This document shows, piece by piece, positions 1 to 9,035 of a stretch of 64,000 nt of DNA (its first letter is position 1; the number at the start of each line of letters is the position of its first letter). The DNA comes from JAHECE01 sp963780675 (GTDB lineage Bacteria > Actinomycetota > Actinomycetes > Actinomycetales > JAHECE01). The position numbers and the translations under genes were made by a program. The DNA is taken from positions 47,020 through 111,019 of the forward strand of contig CAWACR010000002.1 in assembly GCA_963780675.1 (NCBI GenBank), read 5' to 3'. Under the pieces are notes generated by a model that was given only the letters and a program-made list of their open reading frames with translations, was not told the origin of the DNA and did no database searches.

Positions 1-492
1 CGTTGGACGTTCACCCAGGCGCGGCGGGCGACCATCGCGCTCGGGCGGGAGGTCGAGCGGCGCTTGCCTGACCTCGTCACCACGAAGTGGTGGAAGGAGG
101 AGCGCGGGCAGAAGATCTTCGTCGACTACAACCAGATGGCCCGCGACCGCACGATCGCGTCGGCCTACTCCGTGCGCGCCAACCGACGGGCGACCGTCTC
201 GGCGCCGTTGCGCTGGGAGGAGGTCGACGGCGGGGCGTCGGGCCAGGTGGGACCGGACGACTTCACGGTCCTCACGATGCCGGCGCGGTTCGCCGAGGTG
301 GGGGACCTGTTCGCGCCCGTGGCCGCGGGCGAGGCGCCGCGCCACTCCATCGAGCCGCTGCTCGAGATGGCGGCGCGCGACGAGCGCGACCACGGGCACG
401 GTGACCTGCCCTATCCGCCCGAGTACCCGAAGATGCCGGGCGAGCCGAAGCGGGTCCAGCCGAGCCGCGCGCGGGAGCGCCCCGCGGGTTGA
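1..492 (+). CDS. LigD-type DNA primase/polymerase domain protein (3' part)
   Basis: Reading frame 1 is open from the window edge to the TGA at 490-492, giving the last 163 residues of a protein whose start lies outside. The segment TTKWWKEERGQKIFVDYNQ followed by ARDRTIASAYSVR is the hallmark of the archaeo-eukaryotic primase-like PolDom of LigD, which adds nucleotides at broken ends during non-homologous end joining. The acidic, Pro-rich tail after about residue 110 is typical of stand-alone PolDom proteins. A separate ATP-dependent ligase lies about 6 kb downstream, so the LigD activities appear to be split over separate genes. No Ku gene is visible in the window. Confidence 0.88.
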   Translation, partial: RWTFTQARRATIALGREVERRLPDLVTTKWWKEERGQKIFVDYNQMARDRTIASAYSVRANRRATVSAPLRWEEVDGGASGQVGPDDFTVLTMPARFAEVGDLFAPVAAGEAPRHSIEPLLEMAARDERDHGHGDLPYPPEYPKMPGEPKRVQPSRARERPAG

Positions 493-668
493 GTCCTGCG
501 TTCGAGGGCGTGGAACGAGGTCGGGACGCCCCTAAACGCAGAAGCTCGATGGCGAACCCGCGCGATGGCGCACGACTTTCTGATGCCCGGTGGTCAGGAG
601 CGCGACCTTGAGCGCCTCGCTGGCCGGACGCCCGACGTCATGCTCGAGTGGTCCGGCGCCAGCACCGC

Positions 669-861
669 CTATCGCTCGAGCACGGGTTCGCCGTCCTGGT
701 CGACCAGAACGGCCCGGACCTGACCGGCCGGGTCAGTCTTCTCGAGGAAGGAGTCCACGTCCGATTCGATCTGTGCGGCGACGTCCTCCACGGGAGCCGG
801 TGCCGGTCGAACTCCGGCGCGCAGCGGTCGAGCCCAGCATCACCGCCGGGACAGTGGTCAC
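669..861 (-). pseudogene. small gene or gene remnant, unknown function
   Basis: On the minus strand an acidic, well-coded stretch of 40 codons runs from about 791 to a TAG at 669-671 (VEDVAAQIESDVDSF...). One surplus base near position 818, at a codon third position, separates it from a GTG-started upstream part (TTVPAVMLGST...). Read together they give about 62 residues that look like a true protein rather than antisense noise. It could be a small gene with a one-base error or the head of a larger truncated gene. I do not recognise the family. The rest of 493-1083 shows nothing I can support. Confidence 0.3.
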
Positions 862-1083
862 GGGAGGGTTTCTGCTTCCGCCGCATCGTCGGGAGCCGTC
901 GCTCTCTCACATTGCCGAGCTGCCGGCACGAGCGCGAACGGCGACGTGTGACCGATCTCCGGCTCAAGGGCGAGCGGGCAGCGGTCCGAAACCAGCGACT
1001 GAGAGCCGATCTCGGCCGGACCGTGATCGGCTACGTGCTGGAACGACACCACCCTCAGCGACCTGGTGTCAGCTTGGTCGTCA

Positions 1084-3384
1084 CTACTGGTAGGTCGCGT
1101 CCACCACGATCTGATCGAGGGAGAAGTCGCGGCTGGTGCTGGTTGCGACGTTCGTGATTCGCAGGCGGAAGTTCGCGTCCGAGAGCGCGGCGCCGGTCCA
1201 GGCGGCGCCCCACAGGTCAGTCGTCCCTCCTAACGTGTAGACCCTGTCCGATCGGGAGAGCGTCGGCGTTGCCTTGGCCGTCGTCCAGGTGGCGCCGCCG
1301 TCGGTTGACAGCTGGATGTACATCTTGGGTGAGCCGGTCGTGCTGTCCACGCGGCTCTCGAGCCGGACCTGGATGCCCAGCACGGTTGCGCCGGCGGGTA
1401 CTCCGAGGCCGAAGTTGGAGAACAGGTGCCTGTCCTTGCCGGTGCTCGTGACCGAGGAACTTGTGCTCGTCCCGCTGTTGGTGTCGACGGCGTAGGCGTT
1501 GTCGCTGGTGTAGGCGCTTCCCGGGTTCGTCTGGAAGCCGTTGTTGTCGCCGCTTCCGGTGGTGACAGGTGCGTTGGATCCTGGGGTCCGCCACCCTGTA
1601 CTGACCGGCCCGGTGGGTGGAGGCGTCGGGGTGACGGGTTCGGAGTAGTCGGAGAGGGGGCCTTCGTCGGTCGCGTTGGTGGCAGAGATCCTGAAGCGGT
1701 ATTCCGTGTCCGGGCTGAGGCTGGTGATCGTTGCGGAAGCTTCGGAGCCGGAGACGCTGACTGTTCGTGACGCGGTCTCGGAGGTGCCCTCGTAGACGTA
1801 CACGGTTTGGGATGTCAGGGGGGAACCACCGTTGCCGCCTTGGGTCCAGGTCACGGTGGCGCTCTGGACACCTGCGGTCGCGATGACGTTGGTCGGCGCG
1901 GCCGGAGCCGTGGGTGGAGGCGTCGGGGTGACGGGTTCGGAGTAGTCGGAGAGGGGGCCTTCGTCGGTCGCGTTGGTGGCAGAGATCCTGAAGCGGTATT
2001 CCGTGTCCGGGCTGAGGCTGGTGATCGTTGCGGAAGCTTCGGAGCCGGAGACGCTGACTGTTCGTGACGCGGTCTCGGAGGTGCCCTCGTAGACGTACAC
2101 GGTTTGGGATGTCAGGGGGGAACCACCGTTGCCGCCTTGGGTCCAGGTCACGGTGGCGCTCTCGACACCTGCGGTCGCGATGACGTTGGTCGGCGCGGCC
2201 GGAGCAGTCGGTGCCACGACCGGGTCTGTGAAGAGCATCCGGTTCGGCGAGCCGGTGCCCGGGTTGCCCACGATCCCCGCTGTCGCGTCGGAGAAGACCT
2301 CCGCACCGACCTGCGCCGGCGTGAGACCCGGCGATGTCGACAGGATCAGCGCCGCGGTACCCGCGACGTGCGGCGACGCCATCGAGGTCCCTGACATCAA
2401 GGCGGTGGCCGTTGTTGACGTGTAGTAGGCCGAGGTGATCGACGAGCCAGGGCCGAACAGGTCGACGCATGTCCCGAAGTTCGAGTAGGACGCGCGCGCG
2501 TCCGACGACGTCGTAGCTCCAACGGTCAAGGCGACCGGCTCACGGGCGGGGGAGTAGTTGCAGGCGTTCGCGTTTGCGTTCCCGGCCGCTACGGCCACCG
2601 TGATGCCGTCGTTGACGAGGTTGCGGATGGCGGCATCAACACTGCTCGACGCGCCGCCGCCCAGGCTGATGTTGGCGACCGCCGGCTGGCCGGCGCCGTG
2701 GTGTCCGATCACCCAGTCGATGCCGGAAATCACGCCGGCCCACGTGCCTGACGCGTTGCAGTTGAGCACGCGGACGGGCACAAGGGTTGCGCCTTTCGCC
2801 ACTCCCCACGTGGAGCCTGCGAGCGTGCCGGCCACGTGCGTTCCATGCCCGGCGCAGTCGGACGTCCCATACTGGTCGGAGATCACGCTGTACCCGGCCA
2901 CGACGCGGCCGCCGAAGTCGGCGTGGTTCGCGAAGATGCCGCTGTCGATCACATAGGCCGTAACCCCCTGACCGGTCGGGCCGTAGGTGTAGGTGCCGGA
3001 CAGCGGGAGCGTGCGTTGATCGACCCGGTCCAAGCCCCAGGTGGGTCCGGACTGGCTCTCCCAGGCTTGAACCGGACCGTCCTGCTCGATAGCGGCAACG
3101 CGAGGGTTCCGTGCGAGGGCCGCAGCCTGCGTGGGTGTGAGGTCAACAATCATCCCCGTCAGTGCGTTCGAGAGAGGGCGCGCGACATTGAGACCGGAGG
3201 CAGCGGCCATCGCGGCCTCGGCGCGCGCGTTGGTGCCGCGCGTGAACTGAACGATGTACGTCGCCGGAGAGGTCGCGGCCGATCCGGCTGATTCGGGCGG
3301 CTCTGCCGCCGCTGGCCCAGAGACGGTGAGTGCGAGAAGCGCAGAAGCGGCGACGCTCAGCGCGACGAGGCGGGGGAACGGCAT
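1084..3384 (-). CDS. secreted subtilisin-like serine protease with two Fn3 domains
   Basis: The 766-residue protein begins with a signal peptide (PRLVALSVAASALLALTV). An inhibitor-I9-like propeptide follows (TYIVQFTRG to about residue 115), then a proteinase-K type S8 domain with the full triad: Asp in AYVIDSGIF, His in GHGTHVAGT, Ser in SGTSMASPHVAG. Two fibronectin type III domains of 99 residues each follow, then a C-terminal beta-rich domain of about 150 residues ending LDQIVVDATYQ. The ATG at 3384 was chosen because GAAGGA lies about 9 nt upstream. The open frame continues far upstream but that part is antisense to ald. Role: extracellular protein degradation; the Fn3 units are probably spacers. 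Confidence 0.93.
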   Translation of the reverse strand: MPFPRLVALSVAASALLALTVSGPAAAEPPESAGSAATSPATYIVQFTRGTNARAEAAMAAASGLNVARPLSNALTGMIVDLTPTQAAALARNPRVAAIEQDGPVQAWESQSGPTWGLDRVDQRTLPLSGTYTYGPTGQGVTAYVIDSGIFANHADFGGRVVAGYSVISDQYGTSDCAGHGTHVAGTLAGSTWGVAKGATLVPVRVLNCNASGTWAGVISGIDWVIGHHGAGQPAVANISLGGGASSSVDAAIRNLVNDGITVAVAAGNANANACNYSPAREPVALTVGATTSSDARASYSNFGTCVDLFGPGSSITSAYYTSTTATALMSGTSMASPHVAGTAALILSTSPGLTPAQVGAEVFSDATAGIVGNPGTGSPNRMLFTDPVVAPTAPAAPTNVIATAGVESATVTWTQGGNGGSPLTSQTVYVYEGTSETASRTVSVSGSEASATITSLSPDTEYRFRISATNATDEGPLSDYSEPVTPTPPPTAPAAPTNVIATAGVQSATVTWTQGGNGGSPLTSQTVYVYEGTSETASRTVSVSGSEASATITSLSPDTEYRFRISATNATDEGPLSDYSEPVTPTPPPTGPVSTGWRTPGSNAPVTTGSGDNNGFQTNPGSAYTSDNAYAVDTNSGTSTSSSVTSTGKDRHLFSNFGLGVPAGATVLGIQVRLESRVDSTTGSPKMYIQLSTDGGATWTTAKATPTLSRSDRVYTLGGTTDLWGAAWTGAALSDANFRLRITNVATSTSRDFSLDQIVVDATYQ
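1614..2207 (-). repeat. tandem duplication of a 297-bp Fn3-coding unit
   Basis: Two adjacent 297-bp units (1614-1910 and 1911-2207) are nearly identical, including at silent positions. By eye the clearest difference is one base that changes Gln to Glu in AGV(Q/E)SATVTW. Each encodes exactly one Fn3 domain. The near-identity implies a very recent duplication or ongoing gene conversion. Confidence 0.93.
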
Positions 3385-3624
3385 CGCAATCATCCTTCGA
3401 CGGCTGGGCGCGGACGAGCAGACAGGCAGATCGGACGGTATCACCGCCGACTTCGGCCACGGATGCTTCCACCTGTTCCGGCCGCGGAGGCCGACCGGGC
3501 AGCGACCCGGCGGTGCGTGACACGGTGGTTCCCCGCGATCGCCGTGGATCCGGCACGCTTGGAGGGATCGGTCGGCAAGCGGCCGCTGGGCCTGACCGCG
3601 CACATGGCGGTTGGTGAGGGCGTG

Positions 3625-4743
3625 ATGGCCGTGACGGTGGGCGTGCCCCGCGAGGTGAAGAACAACGAGTTCCGGGTGGCGGCGACGCCGGCCGGGGTGC
3701 GCGAGTTCGTCCGGCGGGGGCACCGGGTGCTGGTCGAGTCGGGCGCGGGCCTGGGCTCCGCGATCCTCGACGCGGACTACGAGGCGGCGGGCGCCGTCGT
3801 CGTCCCCTCTGCTGCCGAGGCGTGGGCCGCGGACCTGGTGCTCAAGGTCAAGGAGCCCGTCGCCGCCGAGCACGGCTACCTGCGCGAGGACCTCGTGCTC
3901 TTCACCTACCTCCACCTGGCCGCGGACCGGGCGCTCACCGAGGAGCTCCGCCGACGGCGGGTGACGGCGATCGCGTACGAGACCGTCGAGTGCGCGGACG
4001 GTTCGCTGCCCCTGCTCGCTCCGATGAGCGAGGTCGCGGGACGGCTCGCCGCGCAGGTGGGAGCGCACTACCTGCTGCGCCCGCTCGGGGGCCGGGGCGT
4101 GCTCATGGGGGGCGTACCGGGGGTGCGCCCGGCGAAGGTCGTGGTGCTCGGTGCCGGCGTGGTCGGTGCGAACGCCGCGGTGATTGCGGTGGGGATGCGA
4201 GCCGAGGTCGTGGTCCTGAATCGGGGTCTGCCGCGGCTGCGCGAGGTCGACGCCCTCTTCGACGGCCGGTGCCGGACGATCGCCGCGAACGCCGCGGAGG
4301 TGGAAGGGGCCGTTCTCGACGCCGACCTCGTCATCGGTGCTGTGCTCGTGCCCGGGGCGAGAGCGCCGGTCCTCGTCTCGAACGAGGTGGTGTCCCGGAT
4401 GAAGCCCGGCAGCGTGCTGGTCGACGTCTCGATCGACCAGGGCGGCTGCTTCGAGGATTCGCGGCCCACCACCCACGCCGACCCCACCTTCTCGGTGCAC
4501 GGCTCGACCTTCTACTGCGTCGCCAACATGCCCGGCGCCGTGCCCCGCACCAGCACCTACGCGCTGACCAACGCCACGCTGCCGTACGCCGTGGCGCTCG
4601 CGGACCTCGGCTGGAGCGGGGCGATGCGCGCTGACCCCGCTCTGGCGCGCGGCCTCAACGTGGCCGACGGCGAGGTGGTCTGTCAGGGTGTCGCCGAGGC
4701 TCACAGCTTGCCGCTCCGTCCCCGGTCGGACGCCTTGACCTGA
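3625..4743 (+). CDS. ald: alanine dehydrogenase
   Basis: The 372-residue product matches the usual length of L-alanine dehydrogenase, which interconverts alanine with pyruvate and ammonia using NAD. Visible hallmarks are the N-terminal PREVKNNEFRVAATPAGV, the catalytic-lysine region VLKVKEPV, the histidine segment TYLHLAADR, the Rossmann motif LGAGVVGANAA and the C-terminal NMPGAVPRTSTYALTNATLPY. I chose the ATG at 3625 (GGTGAGGG a few nt upstream) over longer in-frame starts because it gives the family N-terminus. The gene is divergent from the protease and appears monocistronic. Confidence 0.95.
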   Translation: MAVTVGVPREVKNNEFRVAATPAGVREFVRRGHRVLVESGAGLGSAILDADYEAAGAVVVPSAAEAWAADLVLKVKEPVAAEHGYLREDLVLFTYLHLAADRALTEELRRRRVTAIAYETVECADGSLPLLAPMSEVAGRLAAQVGAHYLLRPLGGRGVLMGGVPGVRPAKVVVLGAGVVGANAAVIAVGMRAEVVVLNRGLPRLREVDALFDGRCRTIAANAAEVEGAVLDADLVIGAVLVPGARAPVLVSNEVVSRMKPGSVLVDVSIDQGGCFEDSRPTTHADPTFSVHGSTFYCVANMPGAVPRTSTYALTNATLPYAVALADLGWSGAMRADPALARGLNVADGEVVCQGVAEAHSLPLRPRSDALT

Positions 4744-4820
4744 CCTCGGTTCGCGGATGCCGCGCGTCGGTTCGCGGATGGCGCCGGCGGTCGGTCGTCG
4801 GGCCATCCCGTGCAGCGCCC

Positions 4821-4886
4821 GTGGACGTGCTCGGCAGTGCTCGCGGACGTGCTCGGCAGTGCCCGTGGACGTGCTCGCGACGAGCG
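4821..4886. repeat. three 22-bp imperfect tandem repeats
   Basis: Three consecutive 22-bp units with the core GGACGTGCTCG lie between ald and the convergent DUF222 gene. A 21-bp pair starting CGGTTCGCGGATG precedes them at about 4747-4788. There are no spacers, so this is not a CRISPR array. Confidence 0.75.
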
Positions 4887-4905
4887 CTGTCGGGTCGGGC
4901 ACGCA

Positions 4906-6420
4906 TCACGCGACGTCGAAGAGGGTGTCGGCGGGTACATCCGGATGCGTGCAGTGCGGGTCCGCGGCGGAGGGCACCCCGGCGGTCCCCACCCCGGCGG
5001 TCCCCACCCCGGCGAACCCCGCGCCCGGGCCGCCCCCTTCGTCTCGATCTCGGCCTCTGGGCACGTGGGAAATCGGCGTGCCGTCGCGCTCGTAGAACTC
5101 CCACCGCCCGCGGGCGTGGTTGCGGTGGATGAGCAGGTAGCGGGAGTGGGTGACGTCGTGATGGTGCCAGCACAGCAACACGCCGTTGGTGACGGAGGTC
5201 GAGCCTCCGTGCGCGGCCCACTGCTCGACGTGGTGGACCTCCCCGAACTTGGGCGGCCTGTCGCACCCCGGGTACGCGCAGTGCTTGTCCCGGGCGATGA
5301 CCGCGCGGCGCATCGCCCCCGTGTAGAGGCGCTCGGCCCGGCCGACGTCGAGGACGCGGGAGTCCGGTCCGAAGACGACGCGGGAGATCTCGGAGTCACA
5401 GGCCAGGCGTGCGAGAACCGAGGCGGGGATCGGTGTGCCGTCGGCCATCACGGCGGCGTCCCATCCGGCCGGGATCGTCGGGAACGCTGCTGCGCCGCGG
5501 CCGCCCGCGTCGGCGTTCTCCGTGGAGGCGAGCGCCTCGAGCTGGGCGAGCATCGAGTCGAGGGAGACGTGGACGGACAGGTGGGGTCGGAAGCCGCCCG
5601 ACCGTCCTGCGGCGAGGCCGTGGTCCAGGACGAGGCGGGCCATGTCCCCGAGGGCAGCACCCATGCGCTGGGCGTGGCTGCGCTCGTCGTCGGCGGTGGG
5701 GATGCCCGCAACGGCGGAGAGGGCGGCGTCGAACGCCGCGCCGTCGACCGTCGTCATGAACGCCGTCATCCCGACGCCGTCGTCGCGGGGCGAGAGGGTG
5801 CAGCTCACCTTGGCGGTGGCGTCTCGGTGGCCCTGCTCGTCGGCGGTCGGGTCGGCCTTCGCGGCCCACCGCTTGACCTCCTTGGTGAACTCGTCCACGC
5901 CGAGGTGACTGGCCTGCTCCAGCAGGTGTCCCGCGTTCGCGTCAGGGTCCGGTGACGTGAGAGCCGCTCGCCGGGCGGCGGTGGTCGGGCCCAACCGCGT
6001 CAGCACGTCGGCGTGCTCCAGGGACACCCCACCGGCGGCAACCGCCTCGGCCAGTCCAGGCACGGCCTCCTCGTCGACCGCGCGGGCGAGTCGGGTCGCA
6101 CGTCTGGCCCCGGCGCGCGATCCGCCGGTCTCTTGCGTCAACCAGTCGTCGAAATCCCGGGCGCCGCGCCCCTTCGGCGTGGTGGCCCATCTCCCGTCGG
6201 CCTCGACCCGGGCAAGGACCCGGGCCGAGGTGATCCCGATCGTGTCCTGCGCTCGCCGCAGAGCGGAGTGCACGCGGGAGGCGTCAGGTTCGACCAGGTC
6301 GGCCACCGAGCACGCGGCCAGTCGAGCCGCGAGTGCGGTCAGCTGTTCTGTCAGGTCCACCATGCCGACCCTGGGGGCCGGCGAGCCGAGAGCGTCGAGG
6401 CGAGCGCCGTCGTCGTCCAT
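4906..6420 (-). CDS. DUF222 domain protein with C-terminal HNH endonuclease motif
   Basis: The 504-residue protein has an N-terminal helical DUF222 region (from DLTEQLTALAARLAA on) and a C-terminal HNH nuclease fold. The latter shows the zinc/active-site pattern CAYPGCDRPPKFGEVHHVEQW, then NGVLLCWHHHDVTH. This 13E12-type family is multi-copy in many Micrococcales and mycobacteria; its biological role is not established. The ATG at 6420 has AGGAGG upstream; a later ATG at 6363 is possible. The C-terminus carries short Gly-Val-Gly-Thr-Ala repeats encoded by 15-bp DNA repeats at about 4977-5020. Confidence 0.88.
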   Translation of the reverse strand: MDDDGARLDALGSPAPRVGMVDLTEQLTALAARLAACSVADLVEPDASRVHSALRRAQDTIGITSARVLARVEADGRWATTPKGRGARDFDDWLTQETGGSRAGARRATRLARAVDEEAVPGLAEAVAAGGVSLEHADVLTRLGPTTAARRAALTSPDPDANAGHLLEQASHLGVDEFTKEVKRWAAKADPTADEQGHRDATAKVSCTLSPRDDGVGMTAFMTTVDGAAFDAALSAVAGIPTADDERSHAQRMGAALGDMARLVLDHGLAAGRSGGFRPHLSVHVSLDSMLAQLEALASTENADAGGRGAAAFPTIPAGWDAAVMADGTPIPASVLARLACDSEISRVVFGPDSRVLDVGRAERLYTGAMRRAVIARDKHCAYPGCDRPPKFGEVHHVEQWAAHGGSTSVTNGVLLCWHHHDVTHSRYLLIHRNHARGRWEFYERDGTPISHVPRGRDRDEGGGPGAGFAGVGTAGVGTAGVPSAADPHCTHPDVPADTLFDVA

Positions 6421-6693
6421 GCCCGTGACCCCCTCCTGCCCGTTCGCCGAGGCCCTCGCCCCCGCTATCGAACAAGTGTATGAGAGTCCGCCGACATCCG
6501 CATCCCGAATGTGATGCCTGTGGACAACCCGTCCGTCGAGCTCAGCGTTCGACGACGCCCGCCCGCCAGGCGCGCGGGAGCGCCGGGGAGAGGGCTCCGG
6601 CCCGACGTCGACGCAACGCCGCGACCGGGCCCTCGCGCGCAACCGCGAGCGGCCACCGACCCGCACTCGGCCCGGCGGCCGGCAACGGACGCC

Positions 6694-7916
6694 TCAGGCG
6701 CCCGCGCCCGGCAAGAGTTCCGTCAGGTCGTACCCCACCGGCTCCTCGAGCTGGGCGTACGTGCACGACGCCGGATCCCGGTCCTCCCGCCAGCGCCGGA
6801 ACTGCGTGGTGTGCCGGAATCGGGTGCCCTCCATGTGGTCGTACGCCACCTCGACCACGCGCTCCGGCCGCAGGGGGACGAACGACAGGTCCTTCCCCGC
6901 GTTCCACCGCGACACCGCGCCCGGCCGGCGTTCTCCGCCCGCTGCGCCCGCGCCGGCCCCGCCCTCGGCGCCGTTGCCCGCCGCGCCCCCGGCGCCCGGT
7001 TCGCGCCAGTCCGCCCACGGATGCTCGGCCGAATCCGTCACCAGCGCGGCGAGCTCCCCGACCAGCGCCGCCCGCCGCGCGACGGTGAACGACGCCGCCA
7101 CCCCCACGAACTGCAGCTGCCCAGCGACACCCGACCCGCGACGTCGTCGTCCTCGCTCTGCGCCGGACGGCCGACGACGGCGCCGTCCCCTTCGTCCCGG
7201 CCCTCGCCGTCGTACAGCCCCAGCAGCAGCGACCCCACCAGCGGCCGCTCCGCCGTCGACTCCTTGTGCAGCCGGTACCCGGCGAGCACGCAGTCGGCCG
7301 TGCGCTCGTGCTTGACCTTGAGCATCGTCCGCTGCCCGGGCGCGTAGGGCGCGGCGAGCGGCTTCGCGACGATCCCGTCGAGCCCCGCCCCCTCGAACGT
7401 CTCGAACCACTCCGCGGCCACGCCGGGGTCCGTGGTCGACGGCGTCACGAACACCCCCGGCCCGGCGAGCCCCAGCCCCTCGAGCCGCGCCCGCCGCTCG
7501 CCCTGCGGCACCCCGCGCAGGTCCTCGTCCCCCAGCGCGAGGAGGTCGAACACCACGAGAGACGCCGGCGTCTCGCCCGCCAGCAGCCGCACCCGCGAGT
7601 CGGCCGGGTGGATCCGCGCCTGCAGCGCCTCGAAGTCGAGCCGCCCCCCGCGCGCCACGACGATCTCGCCGTCCACCACGCACCGCTCCGGCAGCTCGCG
7701 CAGCACCGCGGCCACCACCTCGGGGAAGTACCGCGTCATCGGCCGCAGGTTCCGGCTGGCCAGGAGCACCTCCTCGCCGTCGCGGAACACGACGGTCCGG
7801 AAGCCGTCCCACTTCGGCTCGTAGGACAGACCCCCAACCGCCGACGACGGCGCGGGCACCCCCTTCACCGAGCGCGCCAGCATGGGAGGGACGGGCGGCA
7901 TGACGGGCAGGTCCAT
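6694..7916 (-). CDS. ATP-dependent DNA ligase (LigC/LigD-ligase type), one frameshift
   Basis: The first part (about 7130-7916) carries the nucleotidyltransferase domain: adenylation lysine in SYEPKWDGFR, VVDGEIVV, and GLDGIVAKPL with the MLKVKHERTADCVL segment. The OB-fold continuation (LQFVGVAASFTVARR to GYDLTELLPGAGA) lies in another frame from about 7125 to 6694. Adding one G to the GGG run near 7125-7128 restores a continuous product. I therefore treat it as one gene with a one-base error or a recent frameshift. It would join DNA ends in the pathway of the PolDom gene at the left edge. Confidence 0.85.
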
Positions 7917-7957
7917 ATCGGGATGCTGTCACCCCTCCGGCGCCCGGCGCGACGTCC

Positions 7958-7963
7958 TAGCCT
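7958..7963 (+). promoter_or_regulatory. -10 box of a leaderless promoter
   Basis: TAGCCT lies exactly 6 nt before the ATG at 7970 and no Shine-Dalgarno sequence is present, the pattern of leaderless actinobacterial transcripts. Confidence 0.55.
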
Positions 7964-7969
7964 GATCGA

Positions 7970-8974
7970 ATGGCAGTCATCGAGGACCCACGCTCGGCCC
8001 CGCCCCTTCGTTGGGGCATCCTCGGCCCGGGCCTGATCGCGCACCGCTTCGCACGCGAAGCCCTCGCGCACACCACCCAACTGGTCACCGCCGTCGGCTC
8101 GCGCAACGCTGCACGCGCCGGGGCCTTCGCGCACGAGTTCGGCATCGAGAGCGCCCACGGCGACTACCGCGCGCTCGTCGAGGACCCGGACGTCGACGTC
8201 GTCTACGTCGCCACGCCCCACAGCGAGCACCTCGCGGGCGCCCTGCTCGCGATCGAGGCGGGCAAGTCCGTGCTGGTGGAGAAGCCGCTCACGCGCAACG
8301 TCGCCGAGGCGCGGGCCCTCGTCGACGCCGCCTCCGACGCCGGCGTCTTCCTCATGGAGGCCATGTGGTCGCGCTTCCTGCCGCACATGATCGAGGTGAA
8401 GGAGGCGCTCGAGCGCGGGGTGGTGGGCGACGTCGTCGGGCTGTGGGCAGACCACGGCCAGATGCTCAACTTCGGCCCTGACCACCGTCTCCTCAACCCG
8501 GACCTCGCCGGCGGAGCGCTCCTCGACCTGGGCGTCTACCCGATCTCCTTCGCCCACCTCATGCTCGGGGTGCCGGAGTCGATCACTGCCGTCGGCCGGC
8601 TCACGCAGACGGGCGTGGACGGGCACGCGTCGGTCGTCCTGTCGTATGGGGCCGACGTCCAGGCCGTCGTCGACACCACGCTCTGGGCGCCCACACCCTG
8701 CACCGCGTGGATCGCCGGCGACGAGGGCCGGATCGAGATCGACCGCACCTTCTACGCACCCACCCGCTTCCGCATCACGCGCCTGGACGGCACCACCTGG
8801 TCCTACGACGGCCGCATCCCCGGCGGCTTCCAGTACCAGATCGCCGAGGTCGCGCGCTGCGTCGCGGCGGGGGAGGTCCAGTCCGAGCTGCGCTCCTGGC
8901 AGGACACCCTCGACGTCATGCAGATCATGGACGACGTCCGCGCCCAGCTCGGGGTGGTGTACCCGGGGGAGTAG
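7970..8974 (+). CDS. Gfo/Idh/MocA-family oxidoreductase
   Basis: The 334-residue product has an N-terminal Rossmann fold (WGILGPGLIAHRFA) and the family's catalytic EKPLTRN motif near residue 105. The C-terminal domain contains GGGALLDLGVYPI-like sequence (AGGALLDLGVYPISFAHLMLG). Such enzymes oxidise or reduce sugars, inositols or trans-dihydrodiols with NAD(P); the substrate cannot be told from sequence. It is divergent from the ligase and, with its own leaderless promoter, likely monocistronic. Confidence 0.9.
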   Translation: MAVIEDPRSAPPLRWGILGPGLIAHRFAREALAHTTQLVTAVGSRNAARAGAFAHEFGIESAHGDYRALVEDPDVDVVYVATPHSEHLAGALLAIEAGKSVLVEKPLTRNVAEARALVDAASDAGVFLMEAMWSRFLPHMIEVKEALERGVVGDVVGLWADHGQMLNFGPDHRLLNPDLAGGALLDLGVYPISFAHLMLGVPESITAVGRLTQTGVDGHASVVLSYGADVQAVVDTTLWAPTPCTAWIAGDEGRIEIDRTFYAPTRFRITRLDGTTWSYDGRIPGGFQYQIAEVARCVAAGEVQSELRSWQDTLDVMQIMDDVRAQLGVVYPGE

Positions 8975-9023
8975 GGAGGGCGCGAGCCGGGTGACCCCGG
9001 GTGAACGCGTCGGTGGGCGAGGT

Positions 9024-9029
9024 TAGGGT
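9024..9029 (+). promoter_or_regulatory. -10 box of a leaderless promoter (tmk)
   Basis: TAGGGT ends 6 nt before the GTG start at 9036, with no Shine-Dalgarno sequence between them. Confidence 0.55.
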
Positions 9030-9035
9030 GGCCGC

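Noticed and set aside
4068..4487. Antisense open frame within ald
   Set aside because: High GC creates long shadow frames; it has no recognisable protein and ald is certain.
4821..4886. Tandem 22-bp units as a CRISPR array
   Set aside because: Units are contiguous with no spacers and no cas genes are near. The same holds for 9884-9966 and 34473-34530.
3385..4902. Upstream extension of the protease open frame by about 500 codons
   Set aside because: It is antisense to ald, has no signal peptide at its start, and the ribosome-binding site and signal peptide mark 3384.
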